From assembly GCA_016872225.1 (NCBI GenBank), contig VHAW01000068.1:1-9133 (forward strand): DNA of 9,133 nt, given 5' to 3'. The position numbers and the translations under genes are program-made. The notes beneath the pieces were generated by a model, which searched no databases, had not been told where the DNA came from, and saw nothing but the letters and a program-made list of their open reading frames with translations. Each line of letters starts with the position of its first letter. Position 1 is the stretch's first letter. The stretch comes from Sphingomonadales bacterium. GTDB taxonomy: Bacteria > Bacteroidota > Bacteroidia > UBA7662. Below are positions 1-7,400 of the stretch, piece by piece.

Positions 1-64
1 AGGCGCCCAAAACCAAGGCAAGCCTCAGGTAGGACTGAAAACGCAGGGAAAATTTTTTCACCAT
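1..64 (-). CDS. gldG: GldG, gliding motility ABC transporter auxiliary protein (N-terminal fragment)
   Basis: Only the first 21 codons lie in the window; the gene runs off the left edge. The ATG is at 64-62 and the visible peptide is MVKKFSLRFQSYLRLALVLGA: a basic N-terminus leading into a hydrophobic stretch, as expected for the first membrane anchor of GldG. The start overlaps the gldF stop by 7 nt (ATGGTGA), which suggests translational coupling. Little sequence is visible, so the call rests mainly on position: gldG directly follows gldF in known gliding bacteria, where GldG works with GldA and GldF in an inner-membrane ABC complex. The preceding bases contain a weak AGGA-like purine stretch. 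Any other membrane protein following gldF cannot be excluded from 21 residues. Confidence 0.75.
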   Translation of the reverse strand, partial: MVKKFSLRFQSYLRLALVLGA

Positions 65-798
65 GTCCTGCTTTGAAGATTCGTCCTCGTCCAGAAAAGG
101 AAAAATAAAGTCACGGTAACAAAATACACCAAATCCCTGAAATCAATCACACCCTTGCTCATGCTTTCAAAATGTGCCCCTATGCCCAACTGCTCCAGGA
201 CCAAAAGGGAAGTGTTGGACAAATGCAGAAAACGCAACGAATCGAAGGCCGCATACATAAAAAAGCAGACAAAAACACCCAAAACAAAGGAAACCACCGG
301 ATGATCCGTGACGGCCGAGGCCCATGTTCCGATGCCCACAAATACACCACCCAACAACATCAACCCCAAATACGAGCCGGCAATACCGCCGCTGTCGATA
401 TTGCCCGTAGGTTCGGCCAACATGTACAATGCAAAGACGTAACACAGGGTTGGCAAAACACTGAACGCTACCAACGCCCACCCTGCCAAAAACTTTCCGG
501 TCACAATGGACCAATCGCTAAGCGGCCTGGTAAACAACAACTCTGCGGTCCCGCTTCGCTTCTCTTCCGAAAAAAAACGCATGGTCACCGCCGGAACCAG
601 AAACATCAAAACCCAGGGACCGATCACGAAGAGCTGATCCAACTGCGCGTATCCAAATTCCAAAATAGAATAATCCGGAAAAACCCAAATGAATAAACCG
701 GTAATCAACAGAAAAACCACCATGGCGATATACGCCACCAGACTGTTCAAGAATCCATTCCACTCTCTACGCAAGACCGCCCACATATCAGGATGCAT
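58..798 (-). CDS. gldF: GldF, gliding motility ABC transporter permease
   Basis: This 246-residue protein is an ABC-2 type permease, the membrane-spanning part of the GldAFG complex required for gliding in Flavobacterium johnsoniae; its substrate is not known. About six hydrophobic segments can be seen, near residues 20-40, 56-73, 103-127, 141-163, 167-186 and 222-237. The loop at residues 74-103 (RFFSEEKRSGTAELL, then TRPLSDW) matches the cytoplasmic coupling loop typical of ABC-2 permeases (EEK, GT, E, L, P), which contacts the ATPase. The ATG at 798 lies 11 nt inside the end of gldA, and the stop overlaps the gldG start, so the three genes look like a tightly coupled operon. Length suits the family and nothing appears damaged. 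A generic ABC-2 permease is the alternative, but the gldA and gldG neighbours favour GldF. Confidence 0.92.
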   Translation of the reverse strand: MHPDMWAVLRREWNGFLNSLVAYIAMVVFLLITGLFIWVFPDYSILEFGYAQLDQLFVIGPWVLMFLVPAVTMRFFSEEKRSGTAELLFTRPLSDWSIVTGKFLAGWALVAFSVLPTLCYVFALYMLAEPTGNIDSGGIAGSYLGLMLLGGVFVGIGTWASAVTDHPVVSFVLGVFVCFFMYAAFDSLRFLHLSNTSLLVLEQLGIGAHFESMSKGVIDFRDLVYFVTVTLFFLFWTRTNLQSRTW

Positions 799-1741
799 TG
801 GATTGATGAGAGGAGGCTGCCTGGCCTCCGGGGATGGTTCGGGTCAATTCACGAAAAACCGCCTCCAGGTTACGACCGGCAGGGACCTCCATGCGCAGAA
901 CGCGGAGCCCTTCCTGAACCGACCAATCGAACAAAACGCTTCGAAGGTCCCTCTCATCGGCCGCCTCCACCACTGCAGCGCAGGCATCGCGTGGGTCAAC
1001 CGAGGCAACGCCGGGAATTTGCTTCAGGGCCTCCCAGTTGGGCTCTTGATCCCATTCCAACTCCAGGCGTACCCTTCCGGCATGGGCCTTGAGTGCCGTC
1101 ATGGTATCATCGGCCACCAGACGTCCCTGATGAATAATCATCACCCGCTGGCACATAGCCTCCACTTCCTGCATAATATGCGTGCTGAGGAGCACCGTCT
1201 TGTCCGATGCCAGACCCATGATCAATTCCCGTATGCCCACGAGTTGATTGGGATCCAAGCCCGAGGTAGGTTCATCCAAAATGAGCACCTTGGGATCATG
1301 CACCAAAGCCTGCGCAAGGCCCACTCGTTGACGATACCCTTTGGAGAGTTGGCCAATTTGTTTATGGGCTTCGGGGCCCAAGCCTGTTTGTTCAATCATT
1401 CGCTCAACGCGAGTACGCGCTTGGTCCAGGCGGTAATATGCCGCCACCGAAAGGAGGTATTCCCTCACGTACATGTCGGTGTACAAGGGATTGCTTTCCG
1501 GGAGATAACCCAACATACGCCTCGATTCCAAAGCATTTTCCACCACATCATGGCCACAAATGCTGGCCTTCCCGGAACTGGGTGCCAGGTACGAGGTCAG
1601 CATTTTCATGGTGGTCGATTTACCCGCACCGTTCGGGCCGAGTAAACCCACAACCTGACCTCCTGGAATTTGGAAATTCAAGCCGTCCACCGCTTTTTGA
1701 CTGGCGTAGAGGCGACTTAATTGCTCAACTTGGATGGACAA
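788..1741 (-). CDS. gldA: GldA, gliding motility ABC transporter ATP-binding protein
   Basis: This 317-residue ABC ATPase powers the GldAFG inner-membrane complex. Visible motifs in order: Walker A GPNGAGKST (35-43), GYLPESNPLY (78-87, with E where many ABC proteins have the Q-loop glutamine), signature LSKGY (132-136), Walker B VLILDE (152-157), the D-loop SGLD (160-163) and the H-loop histidine H188 in LLSTH. Residues about 210-317 form the accessory C-terminal part common in GldA-like and drug-export ATPases. The start must be TTG at 1741: upstream in frame a TGA at 1768-1766 is reached with no ATG or GTG between, and the first internal Met (M45) lies beyond Walker A. The N-terminus MSIQVEQLSRLY begins exactly where the family does. 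A tail of about 15 polar residues (GGQAASSHQSNAS) runs over the gldF start. Confidence 0.94.
   Translation of the reverse strand: MSIQVEQLSRLYASQKAVDGLNFQIPGGQVVGLLGPNGAGKSTTMKMLTSYLAPSSGKASICGHDVVENALESRRMLGYLPESNPLYTDMYVREYLLSVAAYYRLDQARTRVERMIEQTGLGPEAHKQIGQLSKGYRQRVGLAQALVHDPKVLILDEPTSGLDPNQLVGIRELIMGLASDKTVLLSTHIMQEVEAMCQRVMIIHQGRLVADDTMTALKAHAGRVRLELEWDQEPNWEALKQIPGVASVDPRDACAAVVEAADERDLRSVLFDWSVQEGLRVLRMEVPAGRNLEAVFRELTRTIPGGQAASSHQSNAS
1739..1741 (-). promoter_or_regulatory. gldA: TTG start codon of gldA
   Basis: The codon read on the minus strand is TTG, followed by codons for SIQVEQ. The in-frame upstream codons back to TGA (1768-1766) are ATA, CCG, ATT, TTC, AAA, ACC, TGT and ACC, so no standard start is available further up. 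No clear Shine-Dalgarno sequence precedes it, which is common in Bacteroidota. This start is therefore decided by exclusion and by the expected GldA N-terminus. Confidence 0.85.
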
Positions 1742-1794
1742 GGTACAGGTTTTGAAAATCGGTATTCAACAAGGTCGGTAATTCCTCATGCTTA

Positions 1795-1809
1795 AAGCGA
1801 AGAACGCTT
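1795..1809 (-). other. short hairpin in the nhaC-gldA gap
   Basis: The 103-bp gap between the end of nhaC and the start of gldA contains a 5-bp inverted repeat (AAGCG, 5-nt loop, CGCTT). It lies about 36-50 nt downstream of the nhaC stop. On the minus-strand transcript it is not followed by a run of U, so it is a poor intrinsic terminator and nhaC may read through into gldA. I found no convincing TAnnTTTG promoter for gldA in this gap. It holds nothing else that I recognise. Confidence 0.25.
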
Positions 1810-1844
1810 ACCGCTGGTTCTAATTCGTATAGCGTGGCCCAAAA

Positions 1845-3659
1845 TTAAACCTCAGCCCGTTTACCCCAACGCCCAAGAACCCACCAAAACAAGGCGAGGC
1901 TTACGGGATAAACAATCCACAAAGAGACCCCGTAAGCGGCGGGTATGGAGCACACGAAGATCGAAACCAAGCCCACCAACAAGGCATATGGCATCTGGGT
2001 CCGGACATGCTCCAAATGATTGCATGAGGAGGCCAAAGAGCTCATGATGGTGGTATCGGAGATGGGTGAACAATGATCCCCCAGCACAGAACCTGCCAAA
2101 ACAGCACTCACCAACTGATAGAACAACATTAATCCTGTTTCTGGCGAAACCCCAGCCTGCCCTATCCATTCCCAACCGGCCGGCAAAAGCAAAGGATACA
2201 AGATTGCCATAGTGCCCCAACTCGTGCCTGTGCTGAACGCCACCAAAGAAGCCATAACAAAAGCCAAAGCAGGCAACAACCTTACGGACCATTGCAAAGA
2301 AACCAAGGCCTGGCTAATAAAATCCGCCGTATGAAGCTCCTCAGTGAGCGAAGCCAAAGCCCAGGCTAAAACTAGAATAAGCGTAGCTGGTAACATTGTT
2401 TTGAACCCGTGAAGCAAAGCTTCGATGGTTTCATTCAAGGTCAAATTTCGACCGCCTAGGGTGAGAACCAAAGCGACGCAACACCCAATAAACGAACCGT
2501 ATAGCAAAGATTTAAAGGAATCTGCTCTTCCTATAATTCCTGAAAGTTTCACCAAAAAATCCTTGGTGGGATCTGCCCATAATGCCGCATCCCAACCGGT
2601 GACTATCAAACCCACCACCACTCCCACCACCACGGTAAGCACCGGTAGAATAGCTCGGTAAGCTGTGGGGGTTATACCGGCTTTCATCCCAAATTCATTA
2701 TTCGCTTCCTGCATACCCGTTCCCCCTTCCTGCATACCCAACGCCTTATCACTCTCTAGGGAAGGGTTACCAATGCCGCCAAGCCTTGCACGACGCTCTG
2801 ACGTTAACATGGGGCCAAAATCCCTTTGCCGGTAGATCACCATGGCCATAAAGACAATAGTTAACCAAGCATAAAAGGAATAGGGTACCGAGTCCATAAA
2901 GACTTGGTATGCGGACATGTTGAGCTCCCCAATTTTGTCCAAACCCCCTTGGATATACCCCAATTCGGCCCCTATCCAGGTGGAAATAAACGCCACCGAG
3001 GCCACTGGCGCTGCAGTGGCGTCGACCAAATACGCCAATTTGGCCCTTGAAATTCTAAGACGGTCAATCACCGGCCTCATGGTATTTCCCACCAAAAGTG
3101 TGTTGGCATAATCGTCAAAAAAAATCACAATCCCAAGCAGCCAAGTCACCCATTGCCCGGACCGTGCGTCCTTGGCCCATCGTGTTAAATATTGCACAAC
3201 CCCTTGCATCCCCCCGTTACGCGACAACAAGGCCACCATACCCCCGATCAACATCGAAAAAACAATGACCGACAAATGATCTTTATCGAAAAGAGCCTTC
3301 ATCACATAGGTGTCAATCACCCGTAAAAGCGCTATTATCAAACCATTAAACCAGCCATGGGTGCCAATAGCCAGTATCCATGCACCACTCAAGACAGCCA
3401 ACAACAACGAAAGATAAACCTCCCTCAAAACCAAGGCCATAACAATAGCCACAAGAGGCGGCACCAAAGACCATCCGCTAACCTTATTAGTGATTTGTGG
3501 CGAACTCGTGATTTGTGGCGGATTCGGTAGGATTTCTTGGCCGGTAAGGACCATGTTATCCCCAAAGGCCGTCGAAGCATTCGCCATAGCAGAGAAATTC
3601 GTGAACAGGCACGCCCCTACGACCAGAGCGGCGAATAACCCAATGCTGTTGCCTTTCAT
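1845..3659 (-). CDS. nhaC: NhaC-family Na+/H+ antiporter
   Basis: This 604-residue inner-membrane protein belongs to the NhaC family, which exchanges sodium for protons for pH and salt homeostasis. Residues 1-27 look like a cleavable signal peptide (MKGNSIGLFAALVVGACLF, ending AMANA), followed by a short linker and then many hydrophobic segments from about residue 62. Family hallmarks are clear: FFDDYANTLLVGNTMRPV (180-197), the stretch DATAAPVASVAFISTWIGAE (213-232), FSTGTSWGT (475-483) and LGDHCSPISDTTIMSS (526-541). A polar loop at about 278-330 separates the two halves. Two small in-frame duplications occur, one in the linker (PQITSSPQITN) and one in the polar loop (GMQEGGTGMQEA). The ATG at 3659 gives the complete signal peptide. 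It is divergent from ruvA and lies upstream of gldA on the same strand. The exact ion specificity cannot be read from the sequence; a related amino-acid/H+ exchanger is a weaker option. Confidence 0.88.
   Translation of the reverse strand: MKGNSIGLFAALVVGACLFTNFSAMANASTAFGDNMVLTGQEILPNPPQITSSPQITNKVSGWSLVPPLVAIVMALVLREVYLSLLLAVLSGAWILAIGTHGWFNGLIIALLRVIDTYVMKALFDKDHLSVIVFSMLIGGMVALLSRNGGMQGVVQYLTRWAKDARSGQWVTWLLGIVIFFDDYANTLLVGNTMRPVIDRLRISRAKLAYLVDATAAPVASVAFISTWIGAELGYIQGGLDKIGELNMSAYQVFMDSVPYSFYAWLTIVFMAMVIYRQRDFGPMLTSERRARLGGIGNPSLESDKALGMQEGGTGMQEANNEFGMKAGITPTAYRAILPVLTVVVGVVVGLIVTGWDAALWADPTKDFLVKLSGIIGRADSFKSLLYGSFIGCCVALVLTLGGRNLTLNETIEALLHGFKTMLPATLILVLAWALASLTEELHTADFISQALVSLQWSVRLLPALAFVMASLVAFSTGTSWGTMAILYPLLLPAGWEWIGQAGVSPETGLMLFYQLVSAVLAGSVLGDHCSPISDTTIMSSLASSCNHLEHVRTQMPYALLVGLVSIFVCSIPAAYGVSLWIVYPVSLALFWWVLGRWGKRAEV
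2705..2739. repeat. 14-bp direct repeat inside nhaC
   Basis: The sequence CTTCCTGCATACCC occurs at 2705-2718 and again at 2726-2739, a period of 21 bp. On the coding (minus) strand this produces two GMQE units in the polar loop of the antiporter (residues about 308-319). The period is a multiple of three, so the duplication keeps the frame. Confidence 0.8.
3490..3525. repeat. 18-bp tandem repeat inside nhaC
   Basis: Two adjacent 18-bp units, 3490-3507 and 3508-3525, share GTGATTTGTGGCG and the final TC. On the coding strand they give the doubled PQIT motif (residues 48-57) in the linker between signal peptide and first membrane segment. It looks like a recent in-frame duplication. Confidence 0.8.
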
Positions 3660-3673
3660 GCGGTCAAAATAAG

Positions 3674-3705
3674 AGGTAAGGCAGGTTTTATGCCTCTGTT
3701 TACCT
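3674..3705. promoter_or_regulatory. interrupted inverted repeat in the nhaC/ruvA divergent region
   Basis: An outer pair AGGTAA (3674-3679) and TTACCT (3700-3705) encloses an inner pair GGCA (3680-3683) and TGCC (3691-3694). It lies between two divergent genes, 15 bp from the nhaC start and upstream of the ruvA promoter candidate. A protein-binding operator or an RNA hairpin in an nhaC leader are both possible. There is no functional proof in the sequence. Confidence 0.4.
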
Positions 3706-3716
3706 TAATTTATGCC
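3687..3716. repeat. direct repeat TTTATGCC, 22-bp period
   Basis: TTTATGCC occurs at 3687-3694 and 3709-3716. The 22-bp spacing is about two helical turns, so both copies face the same side of DNA, as tandem regulator sites often do. The second copy ends 9 bp upstream of the candidate -7 box of ruvA. Confidence 0.45.
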
Positions 3717-3732
3717 AAAAATCGTATTTTTG
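3699..3732 (+). promoter_or_regulatory. candidate Bacteroidota promoter for ruvA-sprA
   Basis: TATTTTTG at 3725-3732 is an exact match to the Bacteroidota -7 consensus TAnnTTTG. The -33 element is weaker: TTTA at 3699-3702, 22 bp upstream, in place of TTG or TTTG. Transcription would begin a few bases after 3732, giving a leader of about 10-15 nt before the ruvA ATG. No equally good promoter is seen upstream of sprA, so this one may serve both genes. Confidence 0.5.
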
Positions 3733-3733
3733 C

Positions 3734-3751
3734 GGGCAAATTGTTTGGCCC
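3734..3751 (+). other. small inverted repeat abutting the ruvA start codon
   Basis: GGGCAAA (3734-3740) pairs with TTTG-CCC (3744-3751) around a TTG loop, with one bulged G. The repeat ends immediately before the ATG at 3752, where a ribosome binding site would sit; no Shine-Dalgarno sequence is present. Whether it is fully transcribed depends on the true transcription start. Confidence 0.35.
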
Positions 3752-4372
3752 ATGATTGCATTTCTCGAAGGCGATATTGCGCTCAAAACACCCACCTTAT
3801 TAATCCTGAGGGTGGGTGGGGTAGGGTATGAGGTGCACATATCCCTGAACACCTACGGCAAATTACCCGATACCGGGCCGTGCAAAGTGCTAACCCATAT
3901 GAGTATTCGAGAGGATGCGCATTTACTTTTTGGTTTCGCGGAACCCCTTGAAAAGTCAATGTTCCAACATTTAATTTCTGTCCAGGGAATTGGACCTCAA
4001 TCGGCCCGAACGATTCTGAGTTATGCTTCCCCCACGGATTTGGAAGATTCAATTCGCCGAGGAGCAGTTCATGAAATTCAACGAATCAAGGGGATTGGCC
4101 CCAAAACGGCTCAGCGCTTGGTGCTGGACCTTAGGGATCGAATCCGACCTGAAGAGGCATTCCAAGGGACCCATGATCAAGCCGGTACCTCGACTTATAC
4201 GGACTCGAACATTTCCTCGCATACGAAAATTCAAGAAGAAGCGTTATTAGCCCTTGTTGCCTTGGGGTTTTCTCGACCTGCTATGGAAAAAAGTCTCCGA
4301 AATATCCTCAGCGACCCAAAATCGCCCCGTGATACAGAAAGTTTAATACGGGCGGTTCTCCATAGCCTCTAA
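3752..4372 (+). CDS. ruvA: RuvA, Holliday junction branch migration protein
   Basis: This 206-residue protein is RuvA, which binds four-way DNA junctions as a tetramer and loads the RuvB motor for branch migration in recombination and repair. All three domains are present. Domain I (about 1-63) is the OB fold, starting MIAFLEGDIALKTP and containing VGGVGYEVHI; its acidic pin appears as E54-D55 in REDAHLLFGF. Domain II (about 64-135) carries two helix-hairpin-helix motifs, VQGIGPQSA (77-85) and IKGIGPKTA (112-120). A polar linker follows (about 136-157), then domain III (158-206: IQEEALLALVALGFSRP), which contacts RuvB. The length is normal for RuvA. The gene is divergent from nhaC and sits 42 bp upstream of sprA on the same strand, with no terminator between, so the two are probably cotranscribed. 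Confidence 0.97.
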   Translation: MIAFLEGDIALKTPTLLILRVGGVGYEVHISLNTYGKLPDTGPCKVLTHMSIREDAHLLFGFAEPLEKSMFQHLISVQGIGPQSARTILSYASPTDLEDSIRRGAVHEIQRIKGIGPKTAQRLVLDLRDRIRPEEAFQGTHDQAGTSTYTDSNISSHTKIQEEALLALVALGFSRPAMEKSLRNILSDPKSPRDTESLIRAVLHSL

Positions 4373-4414
4373 AAACCCTCCTCGCCGAAATTTCCCCGAC
4401 AGCCTCGGATAAGC

Positions 4415-4492
4415 ATGCATTGGCCCTTTTCCAAAATTGCACGAACCGTCGCACTTGGTCTCTTGTTGGGCGGGGCCTTCGGATTATGGGCA
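4415..4492 (+). other. signal peptide coding segment of SprA
   Basis: Residues 1-26 have a basic n-region (K7, R10), a hydrophobic core (VALGLLLGGAFGL) and a small residue (A26) at the likely cleavage site before ETTPTA. This matches Sec export of an outer-membrane protein. Confidence 0.85.
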
Positions 4493-7400
4493 GAAACTAC
4501 TCCAACGGCCTATTTTAAGAAATCCCTACTTACAGGTATCGGTTCTGTAGTCAGTAGCAGTTCCTCGATCGGCATCGGATCCGCGGAAAAGAACAGCGCT
4601 GTAGATTTCGGTATGTCCGTGGATTCCAGCGTGTCCGTGGATTCCAGCGTGTCCGTGGATTCTAGCGTGTCCGTGGATTCTAGCGGAAGAAATGACTCTG
4701 TCGCCTTGAGTGCCTCAAGCCAGGACTCCCTGAAAAACTCCCGCAAGCCCCCGGCCTTCGGGGGGGCTATCGAATTAACCAATCCGGTGGAAGAAGTCGT
4801 CGAGTACGACCATAAATCAGGACTTTATATCCTGCGCAAACGTATTGGAAACACCTATGTGGGAATTCCCCAAATGATGACCCTTAGCGAGTACCTGGCC
4901 TGGCGTGAAAACCGTGACAAGCAGGCGTATTGGAAGTCTCGTAACCAAGGAGCTTCCGGAGGGGGCGGGGGGGCCTTCGAGCGGGGCGGTGTAATCCCTA
5001 AGATTTATATAGGACCCAAGATTTTCAACCGAATCTTCGGCGGAAATACGATTGACATCCGTCCTCAAGGGTCAGCAGAATTACGTTTTGCTGTAAATTC
5101 TAATTACATCAACAATCCCAACATGAATATTCAACAAAGGCGAATAACCAATTTCGACTTTGACATGAATATTCAAATGAACGTGATTGGCTCCATCGGC
5201 GAAAAGGTCCGATTCAATACCACCCAGAACACCCAAGCAATATTCAATTTCGAGAACATGATGAAGCTTGAACATACCGGGGAAGAAGATGAAATATTCA
5301 AAAAAATAGAACTGGGTAATGTCAACCTTCCGCTGCGAAGTGGATTGATTCAAGGAAGTCAAAGCCTCTTTGGCATCAAAGCCGAAATGCAGTTCGGCGA
5401 TCTACGGATCAATGCAGTACTTGCTCAACAAAGAGGACAAAACCAACAGATCCAAGTTCAGGGCGGAGCACAAACCACCCGCTTCTCCATTCCGGTGGAC
5501 CAATACGATGTCAACCGGCATTTCTTTTTGTCGAATTTCTTCCGGGAGCAGTACAACCAAGCCATGGCTACACCACCCATTGTTCGCTCCAGCGTCATTG
5601 TTACACGGGTGGAGGTTTGGGTCACCAATCGTAACAATATCAACAGCGATTTGAGGGATGTGGCCGCCTTTATGGATTTGGCAGAGCCCAGACCCCACAA
5701 TCCCATCATCCTATCAACTCCGGGATCCTTTTTCCCGCGTAACGAAGCCAACGGTCTTTACGGGGCCCTATTGGCCAATGCCCAAAATGGAGCCCGCAAA
5801 ATCAATTCCATTTTCGATGTACTCGAAGGCACGGCCCCTTTCGATTCCTTGGCTCCGGCGCGAGATTACGAGATCTTGCTTGCCCGTAGATTGCAGCCTA
5901 ACCAATATTCTTTTCACCCGCTTTTGGGTTATGTCTCCCTTAACACGACACTGAACAACGACGAAGTACTTGCCGTGGCCTACGAGTACAGCGTGAACGG
6001 GGAAATTTACAGAGTAGGGGAGTTTTCGCAGGAAGTGCCGAGCGAACAGACCGATCCTACCGTCCTCTTTTTGAAGCTTCTTAAAGGCACAGCCATTCGT
6101 ACAGATTTACCGACTTGGGATTTGATGATGAAAAATATTTATTCTCTAAATGCTTTTCAATTATCGAACCAAAATTTCAGATTGGATATCGTGTACACCG
6201 ATGTTCTTAACGGTAACAAAAATTTTATTCCTGAGGGAAGTTTAGCGGGCCAACAACTGATCACGGTGCTGGGGTTGGACCAACTCAATACCCAATTGGA
6301 ACCGCAGCCGGACGGCATCTTTGATTTTGTCAACAACCTCACGGTGGACCAGGCCAGGGGCCGCATCATTTTTCCTCGGGTAGAGCCTTTTGGGCAGGAT
6401 TTAAATGCGGCCTTTGACGCTGCTGGTACAACGCCTTCAGAAATCAAAAACAAATACGTTTTCAAGCCTCTTTACGACAGCACAAGAGCCTGGGCCCAGC
6501 AGTTTCCAGAATTGAACCGCTTTCGGTTGGTGGGGCAATACCAATCTGCCTCCGGTAGTGAAATATCGCTGGGTGCAACCAATGTGCCCCAGGGTTCTGT
6601 GCGGGTGACCGCAGGTGGTCGGGTGTTAAGCGAAGGGCAAGACTATACGGTGGATTATATGATGGGTAAAGTCCGCATTATCAACTCTAGCTTGCTTTCA
6701 TCGGCGGAACCCATTCAGGTGGCCTTTGAAAACAACCCCATTTTCCAGGCCAACCAACGAAATATGATGGGGGGGCGCTTGGATTACCGCCTCAACAAGC
6801 GGGTCAACCTCGGGGGAACCTTTATTCGAATGGTGGAAAGGCCCATAACCCAAAAAGTCAACCAAGGCGAGGAGCCCGTTTCCAATAATATTCTGGGGGT
6901 GGACATTAGCATGCAGCAAGACAGCCGATTCATTACCCGGTTATTGAACTTATTACCCCTGTACCGCAGCGAGGAGGTTTCAAATTTTCAACTCAATGCC
7001 GAGGTTGCGCACTTGCTTCCGGGGAATTCCGCTATCCTGGGAACTTCCGGGATTTCGTACATTGATGACTTTGAAAGCTCCGAAAGCAATTACGATATCC
7101 GAAGTTTCAACAGTTGGTTTCATTCCTCAACGCCCTCTCGCTATGCAGAACATCGCCTTCGCGACAGCCTCCCGTACGGTTACAACCGAGCTAATTTGAG
7201 CTGGTATAACATTGATCCTCTTTTCTTCCGCAATTCTCCTTTGACCCCCTCGCATATTCAGAACGATGTGGCGATGAAATCCCATCATTATATGCGGGAA
7301 GTGTTGGTACAAGAGGTGTTCCCCAATAGGCAACTTGCCAATAACCAGCCCGTTAACCTACCTACCTTTGATTTGGCTTATTACCCCACGGAGAAAGGTC

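Noticed and set aside
172..696. Open frame of 174 codons on the plus strand opposite gldF
   Set aside because: Its translation is low-complexity and rich in Q, K, R and H, the mirror of hydrophobic codons in gldF; no independent evidence supports it.
689..1645. Open frame of 318 codons on the plus strand opposite gldA
   Set aside because: It is antisense to gldA, which has complete ABC ATPase motifs; the antisense product resembles no family and has no start context of its own.
1795..1809. Intrinsic terminator after nhaC
   Set aside because: The stem has only 5 bp and no U run follows on the minus strand, so it is listed only as a weak hairpin.
1742..1844. Own promoter for gldA
   Set aside because: No TAnnTTTG match with a suitable -33 element was found on the minus strand in this gap.
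4385..4408. CCGA...TCGG dyad in the ruvA-sprA gap as a terminator or operator
   Set aside because: Only four base pairs with a long loop and no U tract; this is expected by chance.
4613..4684. Possible CRISPR-like array
   Set aside because: The four 18-bp units abut with no spacers and lie inside the sprA coding frame.
4510..4782. Minus-strand frame with repeated LESTDT units
   Set aside because: It is the reverse complement of the SprA hexapeptide repeat; the plus-strand SprA frame explains it fully.
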